Source: Chloroflexota bacterium
GTDB taxonomy: Bacteria; Chloroflexota; Dehalococcoidia; UBA2979
DNA length: 64,000 bases
Assembly: GCA_947479915.1 (NCBI GenBank)
Contig: CANKAU010000004.1
Location: 60,655 to 124,654 of the forward strand
Reading direction: 5' to 3'
Below, in pieces: positions 41,796-51,583 of this stretch. Under the pieces are notes generated by a model. The model was given only the letters and a program-made list of their open reading frames with translations. It had not been told where the DNA came from and ran no database searches. A program made the translations under genes and the position numbers. Positions within the stretch are counted from its first letter, which is position 1, and each line of letters starts with the position of its first letter.

Positions 41796-43646
41796 CCCGG
41801 ACAGGTCATTGGCGCGCTGGGCGAGCTCCAGGATGCGCGCGGCCTCCTGCGGGGATACCTCCGGCCCGAGCTGCGCCAGCGCGGCCTCGAGCGCCGCGTT
41901 GGCAGCGGCGAGCGCGGCCTGGGAGCCCGTCGGGTCATTGCGGTTCAGCGCGCCGGACGGCGTGCCCTGCGTCCCGCCGCCACCGGGTTGGCCCGGCTGA
42001 GGCGTACCGTTCTGTCCGTCCGCGCCCGGTTGCCCCTGCTGACCGGGCTGGCCCTGCCCGGGCTGCTGGCCCGGCTGTCCCTGTTGCCCGGGTTGCTGCC
42101 CCTGCTGGCCTTGCTGACCCTGTTGTCCTTGCTGGCCCTGTCCCTGCTGTCCGTTCTGTCCCGGCGGCGGGGTGGGCGTGGGCGTGGGGGGCGGCGGCAG
42201 GCGGCGCAACACGAGTTCCAGGTTCGCCTTCGCGTCCTGGTCCTCGGAGTCCTGTCGCAGCACCTGGCGGAACGCGGAGCGCGCGCGCTCGAGTTCGCTC
42301 CGCTGCATCGCGCTGTTGCCCGCGCTGTAATGCAGCCGCGTAGAGAGCGTGGCCTCCGGGTTCTTCGTCAGCGCGAGGTCGATCGTGGCGAGCGCCTGGT
42401 CGGTGCGCCCGAGGCGGATGAGCCCGTTCGCGATGTTGTACTGGATCGCCAGGTCGTTGGGCGCGAGGTCAGCGGCGGCGCGGTACGCCTCGATCGCCTC
42501 GTTGAACTGGCCTGCGTTGTAGAGGCGGTTGCCTGTCTCCACCTGCCGGTACGCCGGCGTCCCGCCGACGCACGCGGTGAGCATGACGACCAGCGCGGAG
42601 AGCGCGATGCCCGCGGCGTTGCGCCGCGCGCGCACCGATCGAGGCAGGGGAAGGTGCGGCAGCAGCGGCGCTTCGCCGGTCGTCGGCACGAGGGCCTGCG
42701 CGAGCAGCAGCACCAGCGCCGCGCCCACGAACCAAGCAAAGCGCTCGCGCGGCACGCGAGTGTCGGCGACCTCGAACTGCGTCTGGCGGAGGCGGTGGAA
42801 GTCCACGGCGAGGCCCGCCATGCCTCGGACGTCGCGCGTCGCGCCGCCGGTGCCGCGCGCGATCGCGGCGAGGGTGCGCGGATCGCCCCGCGTGACGTCG
42901 GTGCCACCGCTGGCCTGCGGCAGCGGCGTCGGCGTTTCGGTGCCGGCGAACACGGTGTAGATCGCGATGTGCTGCGCGTTGGCGCGGTCGATGGCGCTCT
43001 GCACGTCGGCGCTCAGGTCCTCGCCGTCGGAGACCACCACGATCACCTGCGCTCCCGCGCGATCGGTGACCGAGAGCAGGAGTACGGCCGACTCGATCGC
43101 GGCGCGGAGGTCGCTGCCCGGCTGCACCAGCGGCGAGTCGTTCTGCGCGCGGTCGACGAGGTTGGCGACGGCGGGCAGGTCGACGGTCAGTGGCGACCGC
43201 GTGAACGAGGATCCCGCAAACGTGATCAGCGCGACGCGGTTCCCGTCCAGGTGCTCCAGCATCTCGCGGATGCCCTGCGCGGCGGCGCGCGCGCGTGTGG
43301 GCGCGATGTCCGTCGCGAGCATCGAACGCGAAACGTCGAGGACGACCGCGACGTCGATGCCGCGCTGCTCGACCTCGCCGTCCTCGAAGCCCCACTGCGG
43401 GCGTGCGGCCGCGATGATCAGCAGCATCACAGCGGCGATCAGCATCGCGCCCTGCAGCGCGCGTCGCCGGGGTGCCGCCCCGATACGCAGCGAAGGTGAG
43501 CCGCCGTAGCGTGCGTTCGCCGTCGCGCGACGACGCGCCTCGAACCACGCGAGCGCGATCAGCAGCGGTACGAGTGCGAGCGCAGCGAACGCGATGGGCA
43601 TGCCGAAGCGCAGCGCACCAAACGTCATGGCTGTGTCCTCAGCCAC
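41754..43646 (-). CDS. VWA (BatB-like) + TPR (BatC-like) fusion with Gln/Gly/Pro repeat region
   Basis: VAVVLDVSRSMLATDIAPTR MIDAS; TPR segments AGQFNEAIEAYRAAADLAPNDLAIQYNIANGLIRLGRTDQAL; GQQGQQGQQ repeats. Confidence 0.88.
   Translation of the reverse strand: MAEDTAMTFGALRFGMPIAFAALALVPLLIALAWFEARRRATANARYGGSPSLRIGAAPRRRALQGAMLIAAVMLLIIAAARPQWGFEDGEVEQRGIDVAVVLDVSRSMLATDIAPTRARAAAQGIREMLEHLDGNRVALITFAGSSFTRSPLTVDLPAVANLVDRAQNDSPLVQPGSDLRAAIESAVLLLSVTDRAGAQVIVVVSDGEDLSADVQSAIDRANAQHIAIYTVFAGTETPTPLPQASGGTDVTRGDPRTLAAIARGTGGATRDVRGMAGLAVDFHRLRQTQFEVADTRVPRERFAWFVGAALVLLLAQALVPTTGEAPLLPHLPLPRSVRARRNAAGIALSALVVMLTACVGGTPAYRQVETGNRLYNAGQFNEAIEAYRAAADLAPNDLAIQYNIANGLIRLGRTDQALATIDLALTKNPEATLSTRLHYSAGNSAMQRSELERARSAFRQVLRQDSEDQDAKANLELVLRRLPPPPTPTPTPPPGQNGQQGQGQQGQQGQQGQQGQQPGQQGQPGQQPGQGQPGQQGQPGADGQNGTPQPGQPGGGGTQGTPSGALNRNDPTGSQAALAAANAALEAALAQLGPEVSPQEAARILELAQRANDLSGLAPRNPRGGVPPR
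42009..42165 (-). repeat. Coding low-complexity repeat encoding GQQGQQ/GQPGQQ tract
   Basis: Imperfect tandem repeats such as CTGCTGGCCTTGCTGACCCTGTTGTCCTTGCTGGCCC. Confidence 0.85.
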
Positions 43647-44563
43647 GTCGAGCGCAGCAGCCCGTCCGTGGCGAGCAGCCCGACGGCGACGATCGCGAGG
43701 TACGGCGCGAACTCGTTGTAGCGCGTGAAGCGCCGCTCACCGAGCCGCGAACGTTCCAGCGTGGAGATGTCGTTGTAGGCGCGTGCCAGCTCGGCCTGCG
43801 TGCGCGCGTCGTAGGTGCGGCCCCCGGTGGCCTCCGCCATTGTGGCGAGCTGCTGGCGATCCGTGCCGGTCCCGCTCTGCCCCTGGAAGCCGATGGTGTA
43901 CACGCGGATGCCCAGCGCCTGCGCGACGCGCGCGGCCTGCAGCGGCGTGATCGTGCCGGCGTTGTTCTCGCCGTCGGTGAGCAGCACCACCACGCGGCTC
44001 TTCGCCGGCGACTCTTTGATGACGCCGATCGCCTCGGATAGCCCGAGGCCGATCGCCGTGCCGTCGTTCAGCAGTCCCGGTTGCAGCGTGCCGATGCGCG
44101 ACCGGATCGCCGCGAGGTCGCCTGACAGCGGCGCGAGCGTCAGTGCGCGCGCCTGGAAGATGACGAGCCCGACACGATCGCCCTTCAGTGAGTTCACGAA
44201 GTCGGTCACCACGGTGCGAGCGGCCTCGAGCCGCGTGGTGCGGCCGCCCTCGATCGGCGAGGTCATCGAGGAGGACACGTCGAACGCAACGACGACGTCG
44301 ATGCCTTCCTCGGGCACGGTCGTCACGGTGAGCCCCTGGCGGGGCCGCGCGAACGCGAGGATCGCGACGGCGATCGCGAGCGCGCGCAGAATCGTCGGCA
44401 GCGCGCGCAGGCGGATGCGCCACGACTTCCGCGCGGCCGTGCGCAACGGTGCGAGGTCCGCGACGACGAGAACCGGCGAGATGCGGCGCGCGCGTACCTC
44501 GCGCCAGACGAGGAGCGCGAGCGGCAGGAGGAGCAGCAGCGCCCACGGGAACATCAGCGTCAT
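43625..44563 (-). CDS. VWA domain membrane protein (BatA-like)
   Basis: DVVVAFDVSSSMTSPIEGGRTTRLEAAR, N-terminal LLLLPLALLVWREVR. Confidence 0.88.
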   Translation of the reverse strand: MTLMFPWALLLLLPLALLVWREVRARRISPVLVVADLAPLRTAARKSWRIRLRALPTILRALAIAVAILAFARPRQGLTVTTVPEEGIDVVVAFDVSSSMTSPIEGGRTTRLEAARTVVTDFVNSLKGDRVGLVIFQARALTLAPLSGDLAAIRSRIGTLQPGLLNDGTAIGLGLSEAIGVIKESPAKSRVVVLLTDGENNAGTITPLQAARVAQALGIRVYTIGFQGQSGTGTDRQQLATMAEATGGRTYDARTQAELARAYNDISTLERSRLGERRFTRYNEFAPYLAIVAVGLLATDGLLRSTWLRTQP

Positions 44564-45549
44564 GCGAGCGCCGCCTGTCCCTCGACGCCGCGGTCGCGCG
44601 GCCGCGACAGTTCGACGATCTCGTAGGCGACCGTGAGGTCGTGGTCGGCGGACGCGAAGTCGGGGTGTCGGTGTGCGTATACCGCGTCATCGCACCGCTC
44701 GAGGAGTCCGGCGACGAGGCGGGCCTGCCAGCGATCCACGCCGTGCGACACCATGCGGCGCTCCAGCTCGCGCGTGGTGAGCGCGTGGGCGTTGAAGCCG
44801 AAGCGCGCCGCGAGGTACGTGCGCACGGTGAGCGCGAGCCCGCCGTAGTAGGTCGGGTAGTCGAGGCGCGCCGGGCCGGCAGCGGCGCCGAGCGCATCGA
44901 GGGCCTCGCGGGCGACGCGGTCGGGTGAGTTGTCGGTCGGGCCGACCTCGATCGACGTGTCGCGGCGTCTGCGGCGCAGCAGCCGCACGGCAAGCGCGAG
45001 GACGAGGGAGAGCGCGAGGACGGCGACGCCGCCGATCGCGGGACGCACCCACGCGGGCGGCGCCCCGGCGATGCTCGCCTGCGGCTTGAGCGGCCGCAGC
45101 GCCTGGTCATTCTGGGCGCGCACCGGCGCGACGATAAGCTTCGCACCGGGCACATCGAACGTCCCGGTCGCGCCGTCGGCACGCAGCCACGACAGCCGCA
45201 GCGTGCCGGTGTCCACGGTGCCGAGGACGAACGGCTGCAGCGTGTACGTGAACGTGGTCGCCTGCGTGCCGGGCCCGGCGGGCGCCGAGGTCGCCGGCGC
45301 GGTGTTCACCACGTCGATCTGGTCGAGGTTCGGCGGGGTGGCCTTCAGGATCACGTCCTCGGGGTGGGTGACGCGCAGCGTCAGCGTGACGCGATCGCCG
45401 ATCGAGGCGGACGGCGGGTCGAACGACGCTGCGGCCTGCAGCGACGGCGCGGCGCGCTGGGCGAGCACAGGCGCCGGGACGATCGCACTCGAACCGACGA
45501 GGGCGATGACCAGGGCGACGAGGTACGCGAGCGCGCTGCGGCGGCTCAT
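44560..45549 (-). CDS. BatD/oxygen-tolerance-like membrane protein
   Basis: Signal peptide, beta-rich domain, TM then cytoplasmic tail; position in MoxR-DUF58-VWA operon; ATGA overlap. Confidence 0.6.
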   Translation of the reverse strand: MSRRSALAYLVALVIALVGSSAIVPAPVLAQRAAPSLQAAASFDPPSASIGDRVTLTLRVTHPEDVILKATPPNLDQIDVVNTAPATSAPAGPGTQATTFTYTLQPFVLGTVDTGTLRLSWLRADGATGTFDVPGAKLIVAPVRAQNDQALRPLKPQASIAGAPPAWVRPAIGGVAVLALSLVLALAVRLLRRRRRDTSIEVGPTDNSPDRVAREALDALGAAAGPARLDYPTYYGGLALTVRTYLAARFGFNAHALTTRELERRMVSHGVDRWQARLVAGLLERCDDAVYAHRHPDFASADHDLTVAYEIVELSRPRDRGVEGQAALA

Positions 45550-46460
45550 CGCGACTGCGCTCGTCGACGGAAGTACGCGGCGAGCGGCGCGATGACGTCG
45601 CCGGTGACCGGGATCGTGATCTCCTCAACACCGCAGGAGGCGATCGCGCGGCGGCGCGCTTCGGCGCGCGCGGCGGCAGCCTCGGCGTAACGCGCTCGCA
45701 CACGGGCGTCGCCCGTGTCCACCCACATGCGCTCGCCGGTCTCGGCGTCGGCGACGGCGACCATGCCCATGTCCGGGAGCGCGCCGTCCACTGGATCGAC
45801 GAGGACGAGCGCGACCACCTCGTGTCGGCGGGCAAGCCCGCGCAGCGCCTCCTCGTACCCGGCGTCGAGGAAGTCGGAGATCACGAAGACGACGGAACGC
45901 CGCCGCAGCACGCGCCCGAGGTAGTCCACTGCGTCAGCGATCTTCGTGCGGCGGCCGAAGTCGGGCTCGGCGGCGAGGACATCGCGGACGAGGCGCAGGG
46001 CGTGGCGCGTGCCGCGCTCGGGCTTCAGGTACACGTCGGGCGCGTCGCTGAACGTGAGCAGTCCGGCGCGGTCGCCGTTCTGCGTCGCCGCGAACGCGAG
46101 CAGCGCGACCAGGTCGGCCGCGGCGCCGAAGCGGCCGCGCTCCGGCGTGCCAACGCGCGCCGAGGCGGATCGATCGACAACGCACATCACCGACAGGTCG
46201 CGTTCCTCGACGAACTGTTTCACCCAGGGCGTGCCCATGCGCGCGGTGACGTTCCAGTCGATCATGCGTACGTCGTCACCGTCCACGTACTCGCGCGCCT
46301 CAGCGAACTCGATGCCCGCGCCGCGGAACACGGAGCGGTACTCGCCGCCCAGCAGCGAGGCGGTGAGTCGACGCGTGCGAATCTCGATCGCGTGGATGCG
46401 GGCAAGCAGATCGGCGCTCAGGGTCAGCGCGGGATAGGACTGGGGTGCGACGCGGGCCAC
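45546..46460 (-). CDS. DUF58 domain protein
   Basis: GIEFAEAREYVDGDDVRMIDWNVTARMGTPWVKQFVEERD. Confidence 0.92.
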   Translation of the reverse strand: MARVAPQSYPALTLSADLLARIHAIEIRTRRLTASLLGGEYRSVFRGAGIEFAEAREYVDGDDVRMIDWNVTARMGTPWVKQFVEERDLSVMCVVDRSASARVGTPERGRFGAAADLVALLAFAATQNGDRAGLLTFSDAPDVYLKPERGTRHALRLVRDVLAAEPDFGRRTKIADAVDYLGRVLRRRSVVFVISDFLDAGYEEALRGLARRHEVVALVLVDPVDGALPDMGMVAVADAETGERMWVDTGDARVRARYAEAAAARAEARRRAIASCGVEEITIPVTGDVIAPLAAYFRRRAQSR

Positions 46461-46470
46461 GACCGTGGCC

Positions 46471-47463
46471 CTACGGAAGCCCGACGCCTTCGAGGATGCG
46501 GGTCACCACCTGGTCGGCGGTGACGGCGCGCGCCTCGGCCTCGTAGGTCAGCACCAGGCGATGGCGCAGCACGTCCGGCGCCAGCGCCTTCACATCCTCC
46601 GGCGTGGCGTAGTCGCGGCCGTTGATGAACGCGTACGCCTGCGCGCCCCGCGCGAGGAACACCGCGGCGCGCGGCGAGACGCCGTACTCGATCAGCGGGT
46701 CGATGTCCGCGAGCGAGAAGCGCACCGGGTCGCGCGTCGACTCCACGATCCGCACGATGTACTCGCGCAGGCGGTCGTTGACCTCGACGTTCCGCACCGC
46801 GGCACGGAGTCGCGCGATCTCGGTGATGTCGATGACTGAGCGCGAGGTGACGAGGTCGTCGTCCAGCGCGCGCTGGAGGATCGAGCGCTCTTCGTCGCGC
46901 TTCGGGTAGTCGACGACGATCTTCAGCATGAACCGGTCGAGCTGCGCCTCGGGCAGCGGGTAGGTGCCCTCCTGCTCGATGGGGTTCTGCGTGGCCAGCA
47001 CCATGAACGGGTCGGGCAGCGGCATCGACTCGCCGCCGATCGAGACGGTGCGCTCCTGCATCGCCTCGAGGAGCGCGGACTGCACCTTCGCGGGCGCGCG
47101 GTTGATCTCGTCGGCGAGGATCACGTTCGCGAAGATAGGGCCGCGGCGCGTGTGAAACTCGCCGTCCTTCGGGCTGAAGATCAGCGTGCCCGTGATGTCC
47201 GCGGGCAGCAGGTCCGGCGTGAACTGAATGCGCGCGAAGGAGCACTCGATGCTCCGAGCCAGCGTGGACACCGTGAGGGTCTTCGCCAGGCCGGGGACGC
47301 CCTCGATCAACGCGTGGTTGTTGGTGAGCAGCGCCACCAGCAGCCGATCGACGAGGTCCGTCTGTCCGACGATGACGCGAGCGACCTCGGCGCGGACGGC
47401 CTCGATGGAGTGGTGGAGAACGGCGCTGCCGGGAGCCCTGACGGGATCGGGTGCCTGGGCCAT
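46471..47463 (-). CDS. MoxR-family AAA+ ATPase
   Basis: [65 protein letters not shown]. Confidence 0.95.
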   Translation of the reverse strand: MAQAPDPVRAPGSAVLHHSIEAVRAEVARVIVGQTDLVDRLLVALLTNNHALIEGVPGLAKTLTVSTLARSIECSFARIQFTPDLLPADITGTLIFSPKDGEFHTRRGPIFANVILADEINRAPAKVQSALLEAMQERTVSIGGESMPLPDPFMVLATQNPIEQEGTYPLPEAQLDRFMLKIVVDYPKRDEERSILQRALDDDLVTSRSVIDITEIARLRAAVRNVEVNDRLREYIVRIVESTRDPVRFSLADIDPLIEYGVSPRAAVFLARGAQAYAFINGRDYATPEDVKALAPDVLRHRLVLTYEAEARAVTADQVVTRILEGVGLP

Positions 47464-47558
47464 CGGTACCTCACATGTGGCGGCGCTGGGAGACCAAAGT
47501 CTACCCGAACGGAAGCCGCCCCTGTGGGGATGTGCGAGGCCGAGTCGTGATCGTTGTG

Positions 47559-50500
47559 TTAAGCGCCGCCCACGGCGATGAGGCCGGACTCGCGGCGCGC
47601 GGACTCCGCTTCGCCCACCTCGGCCGCGTCGCCGAGGACGCCGAGCAGCGCCTTCAGCCTCGGCACGAGCGCTTCGAGGCGCCCGGCATCGACTGCGCCG
47701 CGCGCGAAACGGGATTCCGCACCCCGAACGCGGAAACACAGCTCGACCGGCAGGTCGCCGACGAACTCGTCCAGCACCGCGCAGAGGCGCGCGACGCGAC
47801 GGCGGTCTGCCGCCTCGTCGGTGGTCTCGTCCATGGTCACCAGCAGGCGGTGCGGCCCACCCACGGCGCGGCGCGCCGGCGGCATGGCAGCAGAGGGCGC
47901 GGGCGTGGTGTACGTCTCGCTCGCCTCGGCCACGGCGGCCTCGATCGAGTTGGGCACGATGCGCAGGTCAGGGCGTTGTTCCCTTGGCCCGCCCGGGGGA
48001 CCTCCGGGGCCAGCAGGCGGCCCCCCGGGCGGGTTGGGGAACGCTGGTCCCGCGCTGAAGCGCGCGGCGGAGAAGCCGGCCCGGATCGTGAACTTCGCGG
48101 GAACGAAGTCAGATGCCAGCCTGCCGGCGTCATAGTCATAGGCGCACACCTCGAGGGCGGCGACGTTCACGCGGCCGCCACGAGGGCGCACCGCTACCTT
48201 CGCGAGGATCACGTTGCCCTCGAAGAGCAGACCGCGGCTCTTGGCGGCCTCGTACTCCGTGGACCAGAAGGTGATCTCGCACTGGCCGCTCAGGTCTTCG
48301 ATCGTGACGGCGGCGAAGGACTTGCCGGTCTTGGTGCTGAGCGCGCGCACGTTGATCACGGTGCCCGCGATCACGGCGTCCTGCCCACCGAGTTCCTCGG
48401 TCAGCTCGATCGCCTGGTGCGTGACGTAGCGCGCGATGCGCTGCGAGGCGGCGCGGAACGGGTGCTCGGACACGTACGTGCCCAGCAGCTCCTTCTCCCA
48501 CGCGAGTAGCTGCGGCTGCGGGATGATCTCCTCGGTCAGTTCGAGGCCGGGGAGCGGCGTGTTCACCTCGTCGCCGAACATGTCGAACATGCTCGTCTGG
48601 CCGGTGTCGCGCAGCTTCTGCTCCTGCTGCGCGAGCGACAGGATGCGGTCCACGCTGGTGATCACCGCCGCGCGCGCGGCGAGCGTGTCGAGGGCGCCCG
48701 CCTTCGCGAGCGATTCCAGGACGCGCTTGTTCATCTCGCGCGCGGGGACGCGCCGGGCGAAGTCCTCCACGCTCTGGAAGTCGCCGCGTGCGTCGCGCTC
48801 GGCGATTAGCGCCTCGACCCCACCGAGGCCGACGTTCTTGATCTGCGCCAGACCGAAGCGGATCGCGTCCGTGCCGTCCGCGAGGCGCTCGATGCTGAAG
48901 TTGGCCTCGCTGGCGTTCACGTCCGGCTGGAGCACCGGGACGCCGAGTCGCGTGCATTCCGCGATGCCCGGGGCGATGCGGTCAGAGTTGCCGTTCGCGG
49001 CCTGCAGCACGGCGGCCATGTACTCGACGGGGTAGTGCGCCTTCAGGTACGCGGTCTGGTAGGCGATCGTGCCATAGCAGACCGCGTGGGCCTTGTTGAA
49101 CGCGTACCCGGCGAACGGCTCGATGAGGTCGAAGAGCTGCTCGCCGAGGTGCTGCTCGTAGCCGAGGCGCTCGACGCCCTCGAGGAATCGCACGCGCTCC
49201 TCGAGCATGACGGAGGCGATCTTCTTGCCCATCGCCTTGCGCATGACGTCGGCCTGGCCCAGCGAGTAACCGGCGAACTTGCGCGCGATCTGGAGCACCT
49301 GCTCCTGGTACGTGATGACGCCGTACGTCTCGGCGAGGATCGGCTCGAGGTCGGGGTGCGGGTAGTTCACCGCGGCGCGCCCGTGCTTCACGTCGATGTA
49401 CGTCGGGATGTGCTCCAGCGGGCCGGGTCGGAAGAGCGCGACCATGGCGGAGAGCTCGCGGATGTTCTGCGGCTTCAGCTCCACCACGTAGCGGCGCATG
49501 CCCGCCGACTCCATCTGGAACACGCCGAACGTCTCGCCCTCGCTCAGGAGCCGGCTGGTGGCGGGGTCCGCGTCCGGGATCTTCCACAGATCCACGCGCT
49601 CGCCGCGCTGCCGCTCGATGAGCTCGATGGCGCGCGCGAGGATCGTGAGGTTCGTCAGGCCGAGGTAGTCGATCTTCAGGAGGCCGATCTTGTCGATCTC
49701 CGCCATCGCCCACTGCGTGGTGGGGAGTGCGGTCTCCTCGTCGGCGTCCTTCTTCGTCGCGCGCTGCAGCGGCACGACGTCGCTCAGCGGCTCGCGCGAG
49801 ATGACGACGCCGGCCGCGTGCGTGCTCGCGTGCCTCGACACGCCCTCGAGCTGGCGCGCGGTGTCGATGAGGTCGCGCGTGGTCTCTTCGACCTCGTACG
49901 CGGCCTTCAGCTCGTTGGACTGCTTCAGCGACTCGTCGAGGCTGATGTTGAGCTGGTCGGGGATCATCCGCGCGATTCGGTCGGCGGCACCGAAGTCGAG
50001 GCCCAGCGCGCGCCCGGTGTCGCGGATCGCGGCCTTCGCGCCCAGCGTCCCAAAGGTGCCGATCTGGGCCACGCGGTCGCGGCCGTACTTCTCCGCGGTG
50101 TAGCGGATCACTTCCTCGCGACGGTCGTCAGCGAAGTCGAAGTCGACATCGGGCATGCCGATGCGCTCCGGGTTCAGGAAGCGCTCGAAGACGAGATCGT
50201 ACTCCAGCGGGTCGATGTCCGTGACGTCCAGCGTGTACAGGATGATCGAGGCAGCCGCGGAGCCGCGCACACCCATCCGGATGCCGTGGCTCTTCGCGAA
50301 CTGCGCGATGTCGCGCACGATCAGCATGTACTCGTCGAAGCCGGTCAGCTCCACGACGTGCAGCTCGTAGTTGAGCCGTTCGATGTGCGCGTCGGTGTGG
50401 TTCGGGTAGCGGCGGCGCAGGCCTTCCTCGGTCAGCCGACGCAGGTACTGGCGCGCGGTCATGCCCTCGGGCACACCGGGGTCGGGCAGCATGGTGCGGC

Positions 50501-51323
50501 CGAAGGTGAGCTTGAAGTCGATCTGCTCGGCGATGACCTGCGTGTTGTCTGCGGCCTCCGGGTGATCCGGGAACAGCGCGCGCATCTCCGCCTCGGAGCG
50601 CAGGTAGAACTTGTCGCTGTCCAGCTTGAAGCGGTTCGCGTCGTTCATCGTGCTGTTGGAGCCGATGCACAGCAGCACGTCGTGCGCGCGGTGCTGCGCC
50701 GGCGTCGTGTAGTGCGAGTCGTTCGTCACGACCGTCGGCAGGTCCATCGACTTCGCGATGCGGAAGACGTCCGGCATCAGCTTCGTGAACTGCTCCATGC
50801 CGTGTTCCATGGTCTCGAGGTAGTAGCGCCCCTTGAACAGGTCGCTGTAGTACCCGACCACCTCGCGCGCCTTCGACTCGTCGTCGTTGCGCAGCGCGGT
50901 CATGAACTCACCCGACGGGCAGCCGGACAGCGCGATCAGCCCCTCGCTGTGCGCCTCCAGCAGCTCCCGGTCCATGCGAGGGCGGTAGTAGAAGCCCTCG
51001 AGGTGAGACGCGGACGAGAGCTTGAGGAGGTTGCGGTAGCCGATCTCGTTCTGCGCGAGGAGCGTGAGGTGAAACGGCCAGCGTTGCTTCGGATCCTTCT
51101 CGAACCGCGAGCCCGGCGCGACGTACGCCTCGATGCCGATGATCGGCTTGATGTCGTGCTTCTTGGCCGCCTGGTAGAACTCGATCGCCCCGTACAGCGC
51201 GCCGTGATCGGTGATCGCCAGCGACTGCATCCCCAGCTCGTGCGCGCGCTCCATCAACGGATCGATCTTCGAGAGACCGTCCAGGAGGGAGTACTCGGTG
51301 TGGGTGTGGAGGTGGGTGAACAT
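47559..51323 (-). CDS. dnaE: DNA polymerase III subunit alpha
   Basis: MFTHLHTHTEYSLLDGLSKIDPLMERAHELGM; PDVDFDFADDRREEVIRY; Gly/Pro insertion near C-terminus. Confidence 0.97.
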   Translation of the reverse strand: MFTHLHTHTEYSLLDGLSKIDPLMERAHELGMQSLAITDHGALYGAIEFYQAAKKHDIKPIIGIEAYVAPGSRFEKDPKQRWPFHLTLLAQNEIGYRNLLKLSSASHLEGFYYRPRMDRELLEAHSEGLIALSGCPSGEFMTALRNDDESKAREVVGYYSDLFKGRYYLETMEHGMEQFTKLMPDVFRIAKSMDLPTVVTNDSHYTTPAQHRAHDVLLCIGSNSTMNDANRFKLDSDKFYLRSEAEMRALFPDHPEAADNTQVIAEQIDFKLTFGRTMLPDPGVPEGMTARQYLRRLTEEGLRRRYPNHTDAHIERLNYELHVVELTGFDEYMLIVRDIAQFAKSHGIRMGVRGSAAASIILYTLDVTDIDPLEYDLVFERFLNPERIGMPDVDFDFADDRREEVIRYTAEKYGRDRVAQIGTFGTLGAKAAIRDTGRALGLDFGAADRIARMIPDQLNISLDESLKQSNELKAAYEVEETTRDLIDTARQLEGVSRHASTHAAGVVISREPLSDVVPLQRATKKDADEETALPTTQWAMAEIDKIGLLKIDYLGLTNLTILARAIELIERQRGERVDLWKIPDADPATSRLLSEGETFGVFQMESAGMRRYVVELKPQNIRELSAMVALFRPGPLEHIPTYIDVKHGRAAVNYPHPDLEPILAETYGVITYQEQVLQIARKFAGYSLGQADVMRKAMGKKIASVMLEERVRFLEGVERLGYEQHLGEQLFDLIEPFAGYAFNKAHAVCYGTIAYQTAYLKAHYPVEYMAAVLQAANGNSDRIAPGIAECTRLGVPVLQPDVNASEANFSIERLADGTDAIRFGLAQIKNVGLGGVEALIAERDARGDFQSVEDFARRVPAREMNKRVLESLAKAGALDTLAARAAVITSVDRILSLAQQEQKLRDTGQTSMFDMFGDEVNTPLPGLELTEEIIPQPQLLAWEKELLGTYVSEHPFRAASQRIARYVTHQAIELTEELGGQDAVIAGTVINVRALSTKTGKSFAAVTIEDLSGQCEITFWSTEYEAAKSRGLLFEGNVILAKVAVRPRGGRVNVAALEVCAYDYDAGRLASDFVPAKFTIRAGFSAARFSAGPAFPNPPGGPPAGPGGPPGGPREQRPDLRIVPNSIEAAVAEASETYTTPAPSAAMPPARRAVGGPHRLLVTMDETTDEAADRRRVARLCAVLDEFVGDLPVELCFRVRGAESRFARGAVDAGRLEALVPRLKALLGVLGDAAEVGEAESARRESGLIAVGGA

Positions 51324-51583
51324 GCTTCGGTTCGAGGAATCCGTGTAGGCGGTTACGCGAACGGGCGTACTACGACCGTAGGATTCGGATGCTACACCCG
51401 CCGTTCGCACCTGTCACGACCGAGCAGGCGCCCGCCGTCCAAATCCTGTCGACGCCGCGTTGAGGGGGCATGTGCGAGAGGGGGGGCAAAGGAATCCGTG
51501 AGTTGAGTCGTTCTGGCACCGGAGGGCGCGCTGGGTGGTCGCGTGCCGACGCGCCCGTATCGAGTCGTCCTCTGAGCGCTTCG

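Noticed and set aside
41754-42200. True collagen-like Gly-X-Y domain
   Set aside because: Gly periodicity is irregular (GQQ/GQP mixed with QQP and NG); treated as low-complexity linker.
37022-47463. Anti-phage defence island based on MoxR/VWA genes
   Set aside because: No nuclease, TIR, helicase or other effector; composition fits Bat/MoxR envelope-stress operons.
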